Shown piece after piece: positions 27,139-34,136 of a stretch of 64,000 nucleotides of DNA (positions are counted from its first letter, which is position 1; every line of letters begins with the position of its first letter). Both the position numbers and the translations under genes were made by a program. Under the pieces are notes generated by a model, which was given only the letters and a program-made list of their open reading frames with translations, was not told where the DNA came from and searched no databases. The stretch is taken from contig JASGJS010000001.1 of the NCBI GenBank assembly GCA_047601185.1, positions 1,550,001-1,614,000 on the forward strand, read 5' to 3'. The DNA is from JASGJS01 sp047601185. GTDB lineage: Bacteria > Pseudomonadota > Gammaproteobacteria > JAURND01.

Positions 27139-27539
27139 CGACGCAAAAAGGAGTTATTCTGATGATGACGCTATTTTATCTCACCGTCATAACTTTATTG
27201 GTGATGGCAGCGTTTGATACCAGCATTTTGCAAATTAAAATACAAGCAGGGGATAAAAATGTGGCGCAGGCTTTTCAGAATACGGAATCTGCGCTCGTGA
27301 TTGTGGAAAAACAATTGACGGGGCAGGAGTCTACAGGAGGGGGGAGTTTATCTAATGCAACCTATCAATATCAAAAATTGTCTGCTACTGCGTGTCAAGT
27401 GGACTATCAAATTGATGCGATAGGGAAAAAATCTTTAGAAGTCGTGCATTTACAAAGTATTTTGCAAGTAACACTGCATAATGCGCAATGTAAAGCACCA
27501 GCCGCTAAAAAAAGAATTGCTTGGCAGGAGATTTTATGA
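27135..27539 (+). CDS. pilX: Type IV pilus assembly protein PilX
   Basis: 134 aa, with MTTQKGVILMMTLFYLTVIT as N-terminus: a PilX-type leader and membrane helix without the strict Glu+5. The ATG at 27135 overlaps the pilW stop. Two later cysteines (near 100 and 124) may pair. In relatives pilY1 and pilE follow; here a family B element comes immediately after, then hpt on the other strand, so the operon appears cut. Confidence 0.8.
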   Translation: MTTQKGVILMMTLFYLTVITLLVMAAFDTSILQIKIQAGDKNVAQAFQNTESALVIVEKQLTGQESTGGGSLSNATYQYQKLSATACQVDYQIDAIGKKSLEVVHLQSILQVTLHNAQCKAPAAKKRIAWQEIL

Positions 27540-27570
27540 CAATGATATGTTTGGAAAAGCTGCTTTATCG

Positions 27571-27822
27571 CACTGCGTGTAGAATTGGCAGTACACCCAT
27601 GAGATCCCGCTAACAAGTAGGCGGGACGTCGAGGCAGAGAGTAACTGCGAGATAAACTTAAAGCTTTGTCTTACATACTTTATCTCGACCATAAGACAAA
27701 ATACTTTTTTAAATGATTAGTAAATAATTGAGAATTTGATGTCTCTCAATATTTACTACCTCGACGTCCCGCCTACTTGTTAGCGGGATCTCATGGGTGT
27801 ACTGCTAATTCTACACGCAGTG
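27571..27822. repeat. Family B palindromic element (complete, MITE-like)
   Basis: Inverted repeats of 64 bases with one mismatch, 27571-27634 and 27759-27822, flank about 124 AT-rich bases with no coding potential. The inner part of each arm carries GAGATCCCGCTAACAAGTAG and GCGGGACGTCGAGG, which fold into a hairpin. Total length is 252 bases. It fills most of the gap between pilX and hpt (27540-27856). Partial copies occur at 30384, 36250 and 58153. Confidence 0.88.
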
Positions 27823-27856
27823 CACACAAACAAGATTTTAAAATGTTATAAAGAAC

Positions 27857-28417
27857 CTATTCAAATTCCTTCTGCACTGCAAAAATGCCTCTCGCATTAC
27901 GTAAGTATTCTTTATAATCCAACCCATAACCAAACACATAACGATTTTCAACAGATAGCCCGACGAAATCTGCGGTTTGTAATCCTTCAGCGGTTCTAGC
28001 GTGCTGTTTATCCACTAAAACCGCAGTATAAACTGCTTTAGCGCCCTCAGCCCAACAAAAATCCACTAAGGCTTTTAACGTAATCCCGGTATCTAAGATA
28101 TCATCCACCAAAATAATGGTGCGATCTTTTAAACTTTTTCTCGGTTGCGCATGCCAAGACAATTCACCACCGGTGGTTTTTCCTTCGTAACGCGAAGCAT
28201 GAATATAATCCACTTCTAATGGAAAATTTAATCGTGGCAATAAATAACCCAACGGAATAATGCCACCGATTAACACGCATAAAAAAATCGGATTCGTTTC
28301 AGCTAAAGTTTCGTTGATGTGTTTAGCCATTTCATCAAACGCTGTTTCAACAGCTGTTTGAGGATGCAAACAAGTGGCGGTTTCTAAAATGGTTTTAATA
28401 TTTTCAGGTAAGTGCAT
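27857..28417 (-). CDS. hpt: Hypoxanthine-guanine phosphoribosyltransferase
   Basis: Purine salvage enzyme joining hypoxanthine or guanine to PRPP. The PRPP loop is VDDILDTGITLKAL, and the flexible region is SRYEGKTTGGELSW. At 186 aa it has normal length. The start overlaps the nagZ stop by 14 bases. It is last gene of the L,D-transpeptidase-DUF924-nagZ-hpt unit. Position next to nagZ is seen in Legionella and Pseudomonas-type genomes. Confidence 0.92.
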   Translation of the reverse strand: MHLPENIKTILETATCLHPQTAVETAFDEMAKHINETLAETNPIFLCVLIGGIIPLGYLLPRLNFPLEVDYIHASRYEGKTTGGELSWHAQPRKSLKDRTIILVDDILDTGITLKALVDFCWAEGAKAVYTAVLVDKQHARTAEGLQTADFVGLSVENRYVFGYGLDYKEYLRNARGIFAVQKEFE

Positions 28418-29312
28418 GGGTAAACTCTGTGAGGACTTCAGTTCTGCCTATCGGATTATTACAAATAAGGACTTTATCACACCCTGCGGAGAGTGCGGCT
28501 TGCACGCGTGCGGTATAGTTGCCTCCGACTGCTGCGCCACCCATACTTAAATCATCGCTGACAATCAAGCCCCTAAATTTGAGTGTTTGCCGTAAAATAT
28601 CTTGCAACCAAACGGAAGAAAGGCTAGCTGGCTGAGTATCTACGGCAGAAAAACGAATATGTGCCGGCATAATACCGCCTAATTGTGACAATAACGTCAC
28701 AAAGGGGCGCATATCGGTGGCTAAAATATCTTCATAACTGCGTGTATCTGTTGGGAGTTCGAGATGAGAATCTGCTGTCACCGCGCCATGACCTGGAAAA
28801 TGCTTGCCAATGGCAGTCATCCCTGCCGCTTGCATCCCTTTGATATAAGCGCTCGCCAATGCGATGACTGTATCGGGATCTTTAGCGAAACAACGTCGAC
28901 TCATGACTTGGCTAATCCCTCGGTCAATATCCAAAACGGGGGCAAAACTCAAATCGATGTCAAAGGCTCTAAGCTCGCTGGCCATGATGTAACCCCAATG
29001 TTCGGCTTGTTCACAGGCCTTTGCTGGGTCTTTTTGATAGAGTTCGCCGAATTCTGATACGGAAGGGAGCAAAGTAAATCCTTCACGAAATCGCTGAACA
29101 GGCCCGCCTTCTTGATCCACTGTCATAAATAATTCAGGCCTAATGTCGCGAATCATCCGAACTAAGTCGCGAAGTTGTTGCGGGTTTTGATAGTTACGCG
29201 AAAATAAAATAATCCCACCAATTAGGGGATGCATGAGCCATTCGCGTTCTTCAGCCGTCAAGCTGGGTCCTGCGAGATCGGTAATAATACTATTCAAATA
29301 GGGAGCCGGCAT
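28404..29312 (-). CDS. nagZ: Beta-N-acetylglucosaminidase NagZ
   Basis: Cytosolic glycosidase of family GH3 that removes GlcNAc from anhydro-muropeptides in cell wall recycling. Visible motifs: VDQEGGPVQRF, the mobile loop KHFPGHGAVTADSHLELP, and the nucleophile Asp in VSDDLSMGGA. At 302 aa it is a little short at the N-terminus (E. coli 341). It overlaps DUF924 upstream by 23 bases and hpt downstream by 14. Confidence 0.93.
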   Translation of the reverse strand: MPAPYLNSIITDLAGPSLTAEEREWLMHPLIGGIILFSRNYQNPQQLRDLVRMIRDIRPELFMTVDQEGGPVQRFREGFTLLPSVSEFGELYQKDPAKACEQAEHWGYIMASELRAFDIDLSFAPVLDIDRGISQVMSRRCFAKDPDTVIALASAYIKGMQAAGMTAIGKHFPGHGAVTADSHLELPTDTRSYEDILATDMRPFVTLLSQLGGIMPAHIRFSAVDTQPASLSSVWLQDILRQTLKFRGLIVSDDLSMGGAAVGGNYTARVQAALSAGCDKVLICNNPIGRTEVLTEFTHALT

Positions 29313-29892
29313 TTTTTAAAAATTCCTCTTCGGCTGGCGTAGAAGTTCGGCCTAAGACTTCATTGCGGTAGGGAAAACGTCCAAACCGCGAAATAATTTC
29401 ATGATGCCGAATCGCATAATCTAAAAATTTTTCAAAAATAGGGCGGGTTTCTTGAAATGATAAGGTTAACAGCATTTCATAGGCGCGTAATGACAGCGAT
29501 TGCATTTCGGCATTTTCGGAATGCATCAGCGGAAAATAAAAGAATACCCGCTCCATTAAACTGAGCATATGATCAAATTGTTGCTCGACGCCTCTCAAAC
29601 ACAAATCTAGCGCTTTGCGATCCTGATCAAATGCTTGTGGCATATTCCGGTAAATATGGCGAGAAAATTGATCAAATAAAATAATCAGAGCCAATGTGCT
29701 TCTAGGACCTTGTTCCCAACTGGCATAATCGCCTTGAACCGCTTTCAGATAATCTTCGTAAAATTGCGTTTTGATTTCTTTGTCAACTTGTGGATCACCG
29801 CTGAACCACACCCAGGTTCTATGCGTTGAGGGCAGGGCTGTTTTTTCAACACTTCCCAACCAATATTGTAAAATAGCATCAAATGAATTCAC
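29290..29892 (-). CDS. DUF924 family protein
   Basis: A 200 aa soluble helical protein of the DUF924 family (function unknown, TPR-like fold). Typical blocks are WFSGDPQVDKEIKTQF, LALIILFDQFSRHIYRN, and FGRFPYRNEVLGRTSTPAEE near the end. It overlaps both neighbours: the start makes an ATGA with the L,D-transpeptidase stop, and the end runs 23 bases into nagZ. The coupling suggests a shared role with envelope genes, but no activity is known. Confidence 0.88.
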   Translation of the reverse strand: MNSFDAILQYWLGSVEKTALPSTHRTWVWFSGDPQVDKEIKTQFYEDYLKAVQGDYASWEQGPRSTLALIILFDQFSRHIYRNMPQAFDQDRKALDLCLRGVEQQFDHMLSLMERVFFYFPLMHSENAEMQSLSLRAYEMLLTLSFQETRPIFEKFLDYAIRHHEIISRFGRFPYRNEVLGRTSTPAEEEFLKNAGSLFE

Positions 29893-30377
29893 AACGACTC
29901 CTGAATAAAAATCTTGGTTCCCACTTCAACCCTATCGAATAAAGCGATAATATCGGCATTACGCATGCGGATACAACCACGCGATCCGGGTGTGCCCATG
30001 ATGACGCTGTCTGGACTCCCATGAATATAAATGTAACGCTGCATGGTGTCTACATTTCCTAGTCGATTTTTATGTAACTCTAAACCACTTAACCATAAAA
30101 TTCGGGTTAAAATCCAATCTCTAGGCGGGGAGGCTTTTGCCAACTCTGGGGAATATAATTCACCGGTAGGGCGGCGGCTGATAAAAACGGTATTGGCGGG
30201 GCAGTTTGCGCCAATTTTAGCGCGAATTTGGTGCCAACCGCGAGGGGTTTGGAAGCTGTTTTTTTGTTCACCGGCACCATTAGCGGCTGTTGAAATGGCA
30301 TAGCGCTGCTCACAATGCTGAGCTTTGTAAACAGACAAGGTTTGTGTTTTGATGTCGGCTTGTAAGTGAAGGTTCAT
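29889..30377 (-). CDS. YkuD-type L,D-transpeptidase without signal peptide
   Basis: YkuD domain protein, 162 aa. The catalytic motif HGSPDSVIMGTPGSRGCIRM has the essential His and Cys. Such enzymes make 3-3 cross-links or attach proteins to peptidoglycan in the periplasm, but this one begins MNLHLQADIKTQTLSVYKAQ with no signal peptide or membrane helix. It may act in the cytoplasm on recycling intermediates, alongside nagZ, or be exported by another route. First gene of a four-gene overlapping unit. Confidence 0.87.
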   Translation of the reverse strand: MNLHLQADIKTQTLSVYKAQHCEQRYAISTAANGAGEQKNSFQTPRGWHQIRAKIGANCPANTVFISRRPTGELYSPELAKASPPRDWILTRILWLSGLELHKNRLGNVDTMQRYIYIHGSPDSVIMGTPGSRGCIRMRNADIIALFDRVEVGTKIFIQESL

Positions 30378-30383
30378 AAGCTG

Positions 30384-30423
30384 CTACCTCGACGTCCCGC
30401 CTACTTGTTAGCGGGATCTTATG
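30384..30423. repeat. Family B hairpin between infA and the L,D-transpeptidase
   Basis: CTACCTCGACGTCCCGCCTA, then CTTGTTAGCGGGATCTTATGA. The stem is TCCCGC/GCGGGA. The infA stop codon (TAA within TCATAAGATCCCGC) lies inside the conserved sequence, which reads CCATGAGATCCCGC in other copies. Confidence 0.8.
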
Positions 30424-30658
30424 ACTCGGATTTTTTCTTATCCAAATTACGATAGGTAATGCGGCCTTTAGTTAAATCATAAGGGGTCATTTCAACGGTG
30501 ACAGCATCGCCGGTGAGGATACGAATGTAATTTTTGCGCATTTTACCGGAAATATGGGCGGTAATAATGTGCCCATTTTCAAGTTTAACGCGAAACATGG
30601 TATTCGGCAGCGCTTCAATCACGGTGCCTTCCATTTCCAAGTGTTCTTCTTTAGCCAT
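30419..30658 (-). CDS. infA: Translation initiation factor IF-1
   Basis: Small OB-fold protein that binds the ribosomal A site during initiation. MAKEEHLEMEGTVIEALPNT and SGKMRKNYIRILTGD match IF-1 nearly residue for residue. At 79 aa it is seven residues longer than the 72 aa E. coli protein; the extra lysine-rich tail (DKKKSES) runs into the family B repeat, which provides the stop. Confidence 0.96.
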   Translation of the reverse strand: MAKEEHLEMEGTVIEALPNTMFRVKLENGHIITAHISGKMRKNYIRILTGDAVTVEMTPYDLTKGRITYRNLDKKKSES

Positions 30659-30740
30659 AGTCAGTTGGGAGTCTCATAAAAAAGCGGATTATGGCAGTTA
30701 AATAAAGCGCTTGCAATGGTTTTGAAGTATTTTTTTGGTT

Positions 30741-30774
30741 AAGCGGGCAAGCTGCCCGCGCTCCCAGGCACGAG
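30741..30774. repeat. Family A end, upstream of infA
   Basis: AAGCGGGCAAGCTGCCCGCG followed by CTCCCAGGCACGAGC is one family A end. The matching opposite end lies at 31092-31133, next to trxB. Together they may frame one element of about 390 bases, with the family E repeat inside it. Confidence 0.65.
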
Positions 30775-30869
30775 CTTTTTCAAAGCTTTGAGAAATATCT
30801 TACTGGCAGCAGGGCTAATCTTTTATTTTTAAATCTTTTGTAAACATTCAGCTGTAGTGCACACAACTT

Positions 30870-30989
30870 AGGTCCTTAGAGGCTGTGGTGTCGCCGGTTG
30901 GGACGCCGTGAATACTTCCTTGTAGGCTCACCATGAACATCCTTGTTCATGGATGCCCAACCTTGCGACACCACAGCCTCTAAGGACCT
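30870..30989. repeat. Family E inverted repeat element
   Basis: A perfect 25-base inverted repeat: 30870-30894 starts AGGTCCTTAGAGGCTGTGGT, mirrored at 30965-30989. An inner hairpin CCATGAACATCCTTGTTCATGG (about 30930-30952) gives a long cruciform-like structure. AACTTAGG occurs on both sides of the element (about 30865 and 31004). No gene is visible in the 30659-31129 gap; the rest of it is AT-rich sequence and two family A ends. Confidence 0.83.
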
Positions 30990-31091
30990 GGTGCCAAATT
31001 TAACTTAGGTAGTGGATAGTTACAATCTTTCAATCTTTTTAGATTTTTGTTCTGGCAGAGAAACGTTTCTATGGCTGTTACTTCATAGAAG

Positions 31092-31133
31092 CTCGAGCCT
31101 GGGAGGGTGGGCAGCTTGCCCGCCTGCCTTTAT
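31092..31133. repeat. Family A end at the trxB stop
   Basis: CTCGAGCCTGGGAGGGTGGG then CAGCTTGCCCGCCTGCCTTTA. On the minus strand trxB ends TTATAAAGGCAGGCGGGC, parallel to the TAAAAGCAGCGGGC end of other copies, so the trxB stop codon again coincides with the end of the repeat. The hairpin can terminate trxB transcription. Confidence 0.65.
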
Positions 31134-32077
31134 AAAGTTTCTAAATATTTTTCAGCATCCAAGGCAGCCATACACCCCGAGCCTGCAGAAGTGACGGCTT
31201 GTCGATAAACAGAATCCGCCACATCTCCCGCAGCAAAGACACCCGGGATGCTGGTGGCGGTGACATTGCCTTCCAAACCACTTTTAACCACAATATAGCC
31301 ATTCTTCATAGCCAATTGTCCTGTAAAAATATCGGTATTGGGTTTATGGCCAATCGCAATAAATACCCCTTGTAGTTCTAATTCTTGCGTCGTGTTCTGA
31401 GTGACATCTTTAAGACGGACGCCAGTGACACCTTGTTCATTGCCTAAAATTTCATCTACCACTTGATTCCAAGCAATGGTGACCTTCCCTGAGCGTTCTT
31501 TTTCCAACAATCTTTCCGTGAGCATTTTTTCAGCACGGAATTTATCGCGGCGATGAATGACGGTGACATGTGAAGCGATATTCGACAAGTATAAAGCCTC
31601 TTCAACTGCGGTATTACCTCCACCAACCACGGCAACGTTTTGATTTTTAAAGAAAAATCCATCGCAAGTTGCACAGCCCGAAACGCCGCGACCCATAAAG
31701 GCTTGCTCAGAGGGTAGGCCTAAATATAAAGCAGAAGCCCCTGTGGCGATGATCAGTGCATCACAAGTATAAGTGTGTTCACCCATTAAGGTAAAAGGTT
31801 TCTCTTGTAAATCGACTTTCTGAATATGATCAAAAATAATTTCTGTTTCAAAGCGTTGCGCATGTCTTTGCAAGCGCTGCATCAGCATGGGCCCTTGTAA
31901 ACCTTCGATATCGCCCGGCCAATTATCCACATCGGTGGTGGTCATCAGCTGGCCACCCTGTTCAAAACCGGTAATCAAGACAGGTTTTAAATTGGCGCGC
32001 GCCGCATAAATCGCAGCAGAATACCCGGCAGGGCCAGAGCCTAAGATAATTAGCTTATGATGTTTGCTCATCTTCAT
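31130..32077 (-). CDS. trxB: Thioredoxin reductase
   Basis: FAD/NADPH disulfide reductase that recycles thioredoxin. FAD motif GSGPAGYSAA is at 13-22, redox pair Cys135-Ala-Thr-Cys138-Asp, NADPH motif VVGGGNTAVEEA, and C-terminal GVFAAGDVADSVYRQ. At 315 aa it has typical length. ATG 32077 (MKMSKHH) or 32071 (MSKHH) are both possible starts. The start overlaps the nrdB stop by 23 bases, so reductase and ribonucleotide reductase are co-expressed, which fits thioredoxin's role as electron donor. Confidence 0.95.
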   Translation of the reverse strand: MKMSKHHKLIILGSGPAGYSAAIYAARANLKPVLITGFEQGGQLMTTTDVDNWPGDIEGLQGPMLMQRLQRHAQRFETEIIFDHIQKVDLQEKPFTLMGEHTYTCDALIIATGASALYLGLPSEQAFMGRGVSGCATCDGFFFKNQNVAVVGGGNTAVEEALYLSNIASHVTVIHRRDKFRAEKMLTERLLEKERSGKVTIAWNQVVDEILGNEQGVTGVRLKDVTQNTTQELELQGVFIAIGHKPNTDIFTGQLAMKNGYIVVKSGLEGNVTATSIPGVFAAGDVADSVYRQAVTSAGSGCMAALDAEKYLETL

Positions 32078-33212
32078 CCCATTTTAAGGTGCCGCCACTT
32101 TGATATTCCGTAACCCGCGTTTCAAAGAAGTTCTTTTCTTTCTTAAGATCCAACATCTCGCTCATCCAGGGGAATGGATTTTCAGCTTTAGGATAGACGT
32201 CAGCTAAGCCTATTTGAGCGCAACGACGATTGGCAATATACCGTAAATAGGTGTGAAACATTTGCGCATTCATCCCTAAAATGCCGCGAGGCATGGTGTC
32301 TATTGCATATTGATACTCTAAGTCGACCCCTTTACGGATCATTTCGTGTGCTTCTCGCTGCAAAGCTTCATTCCAGATATGAGGATTCTCAATTTTAATC
32401 TGATTAATGACGTCAATCCCGAAGTTCATATGGAGGGATTCGTCACGGAGGATATATTGCAACTGCTCGGCGGTGCCTGTCATCTTATTGCGTCGACCTA
32501 AGGACAAAATTTGCACAAATCCTACATAGAAGAAGATTCCTTCAAAAATGACATAGAAAGCAATTAAGTCACGTAATAATCGTTGGTCATTTGCAGGCGT
32601 GCCCGTATGGAAATCAGGGTCGCATAAGCTTTGCGTATACGTTAAAGCCCAGGAGGCTTTTTCCGCAACTGAGGGAATTTCGTGATACATATTAAACACT
32701 TCGCCTTCATCCAGCGCCAGGCTCTCTATAATATGTTGGTAAGCATGGGTGTGGAGGGCTTCTTCAAAAGCTTGGCGGAGTAAATACTGGCGACATTCAG
32801 GGTTGGTAATATGTTTGTAGACGGCTAAGACCAAATTATTGGCCACCAAGGAGTCTGCAGTAGAAAAGAAGCCCAGATTGCGCTTGATAAGGCGACGTTC
32901 GTCTTCCGTCAAACCTTGAGGGTCTTTCCAAAGCGCAATATCGGCTGCCATATTAATTTCGCCCGGCATCCAATGGTTAGCACACGCGGCCAGATATTTT
33001 TCCCAAGCCCAACGGTATTTAAACGGCACTAACTGATTTAAGTCTGCGCGGCAATTGATCATCATCTTATCTTCCACTCGAACACGAGCTGTGCCGAGTG
33101 TCACATTTTCGAGGCCAGTTGCGCCACCTAAGGAGTGTGCTGAAGCGTTTTTTTCGGCCAGTGAGGTGGCTGAATCGTATTCATTCCAATTTAGTAAGCC
33201 CATATCGGTCAT
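32055..33212 (-). CDS. nrdB: Ribonucleotide reductase beta subunit
   Basis: Class I small subunit carrying the di-metal/tyrosyl radical centre. Metal and radical residues are visible as Glu151, His154 and Tyr158 in FEEALHTHAYQHII (same spacing as E. coli E115/H118/Y122), with further ligands in EGIFFYVGF and DESLHMNFG. The Tyr argues against a radical-free class Ic enzyme. At 385 aa it is of normal length. nrdA is not in this window. No NrdR box is evident upstream. Confidence 0.93.
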   Translation of the reverse strand: MTDMGLLNWNEYDSATSLAEKNASAHSLGGATGLENVTLGTARVRVEDKMMINCRADLNQLVPFKYRWAWEKYLAACANHWMPGEINMAADIALWKDPQGLTEDERRLIKRNLGFFSTADSLVANNLVLAVYKHITNPECRQYLLRQAFEEALHTHAYQHIIESLALDEGEVFNMYHEIPSVAEKASWALTYTQSLCDPDFHTGTPANDQRLLRDLIAFYVIFEGIFFYVGFVQILSLGRRNKMTGTAEQLQYILRDESLHMNFGIDVINQIKIENPHIWNEALQREAHEMIRKGVDLEYQYAIDTMPRGILGMNAQMFHTYLRYIANRRCAQIGLADVYPKAENPFPWMSEMLDLKKEKNFFETRVTEYQSGGTLKWDEDEQTS

Positions 33213-33357
33213 TCTCCTGGGTGAAAGGGGTCAGTTAATCGTGCGGTTTGTTACGGTTGATTGTACCCAATTTCAGGAGATTTTGTCTAGGTAAGCGAAG
33301 CGCTCATAGCACTAAAAACGCTTGAGGCTTGAGAAGCTTTCGAAGTTGGTTGTGGGG

Positions 33358-33402
33358 CCTTCTCCCCCCGTGGGAGAAGGTGCCGATAGGCGGATGAGGG
33401 GG
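33358..33402. repeat. Family C repeat between nrdB and the hydrolase
   Basis: CCTTCTCCCCCCGTGGGAGAAGG hairpin followed by TGCCGATAGGCGGATGAGGG. It lies in the 211-base gap upstream of nrdB and 22 bases past the hydrolase stop, where it could terminate the hydrolase transcript. Confidence 0.8.
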
Positions 33403-33423
33403 AATTTACCCGTTTTCTTACCA

Positions 33424-34059
33424 CTATTTAGCATTACGACTACTAATCAAATTCCCATAAGAAACCAAATGATCAGCATAAAGCTGAGCCAAATCTTTGC
33501 CCGTCTTCTGTCGCCAATCCCTTTGTAGCTCCGCCGAAACGGCAAACCAATTGATCAAAACAGCGCCCGCATGCACCATACGCAACAAAGCCGCTTCTCG
33601 TACTGGCTCACTAAAAGTCCCTGAAGCATCAGTGACCACATAGACCTCAAATCCTTCGCTTAAGGCAGACAGGGTAGGGAAAGCCACACAAACATCCGTC
33701 ACAATCCCTGCAATCAATAATTTTTTGCGTTGAGTGGCTTTCACCGCTTGCACAAAGTCTTCATTATCCCAAGCATTAATTTGTCCTGGTCTTGGAATAT
33801 AAGGCGCCTTGGGAAACTTGGCTTTTAATTCTGGTAACAAAGGGCCGTTAGGTCCGGTTTCAGCGCTGGTTGTTAAGATCGTCGGCAAGTTAAATAACAA
33901 TGCTGTATCCGCCAAAGCCAAGACATTATTTTTGAATTCGTCCGTCGGATAGTCTCTGACCATCTGCATCAAACCGGTTTGGTGGTCAACCATTAATAGG
34001 GTAGTGTTATCGGGCGAAAGGCGGTTATCACCAGCTTGAGCAGCTGCCTTGGGTTCCAT
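33424..34059 (-). CDS. Isochorismatase-family cysteine hydrolase (YcaC-like)
   Basis: Soluble alpha/beta hydrolase of the isochorismatase superfamily, 211 aa. The catalytic Asp is in LLMVDHQTGL and the Cys is in IAGIVTDVCVAFPTLSA; the TTSAETGPNGPL block resembles YcaC. Substrate unknown. It is an isolated minus-strand gene with its own upstream gap of 77 bases to the divergent membrane protein gene. Confidence 0.85.
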   Translation of the reverse strand: MEPKAAAQAGDNRLSPDNTTLLMVDHQTGLMQMVRDYPTDEFKNNVLALADTALLFNLPTILTTSAETGPNGPLLPELKAKFPKAPYIPRPGQINAWDNEDFVQAVKATQRKKLLIAGIVTDVCVAFPTLSALSEGFEVYVVTDASGTFSEPVREAALLRMVHAGAVLINWFAVSAELQRDWRQKTGKDLAQLYADHLVSYGNLISSRNAK

Positions 34060-34136
34060 GGTTTACTCCGTTAAGTTCATTATTAATCAATAGTATAGTC
34101 GATGTTTTAGAATTCTAATAGGCGCCACTACCCAGA

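Noticed and set aside
27407..27616. Minus-strand frame with LLAGSHG...STRSA, similar to one at 57984-58223
   Set aside because: The shared peptide is the translation of the family B repeat arms at both sites; no start signal or conserved function.
33213..33357. NrdR binding boxes upstream of nrdB
   Set aside because: No sequence close to the known paired boxes was found.
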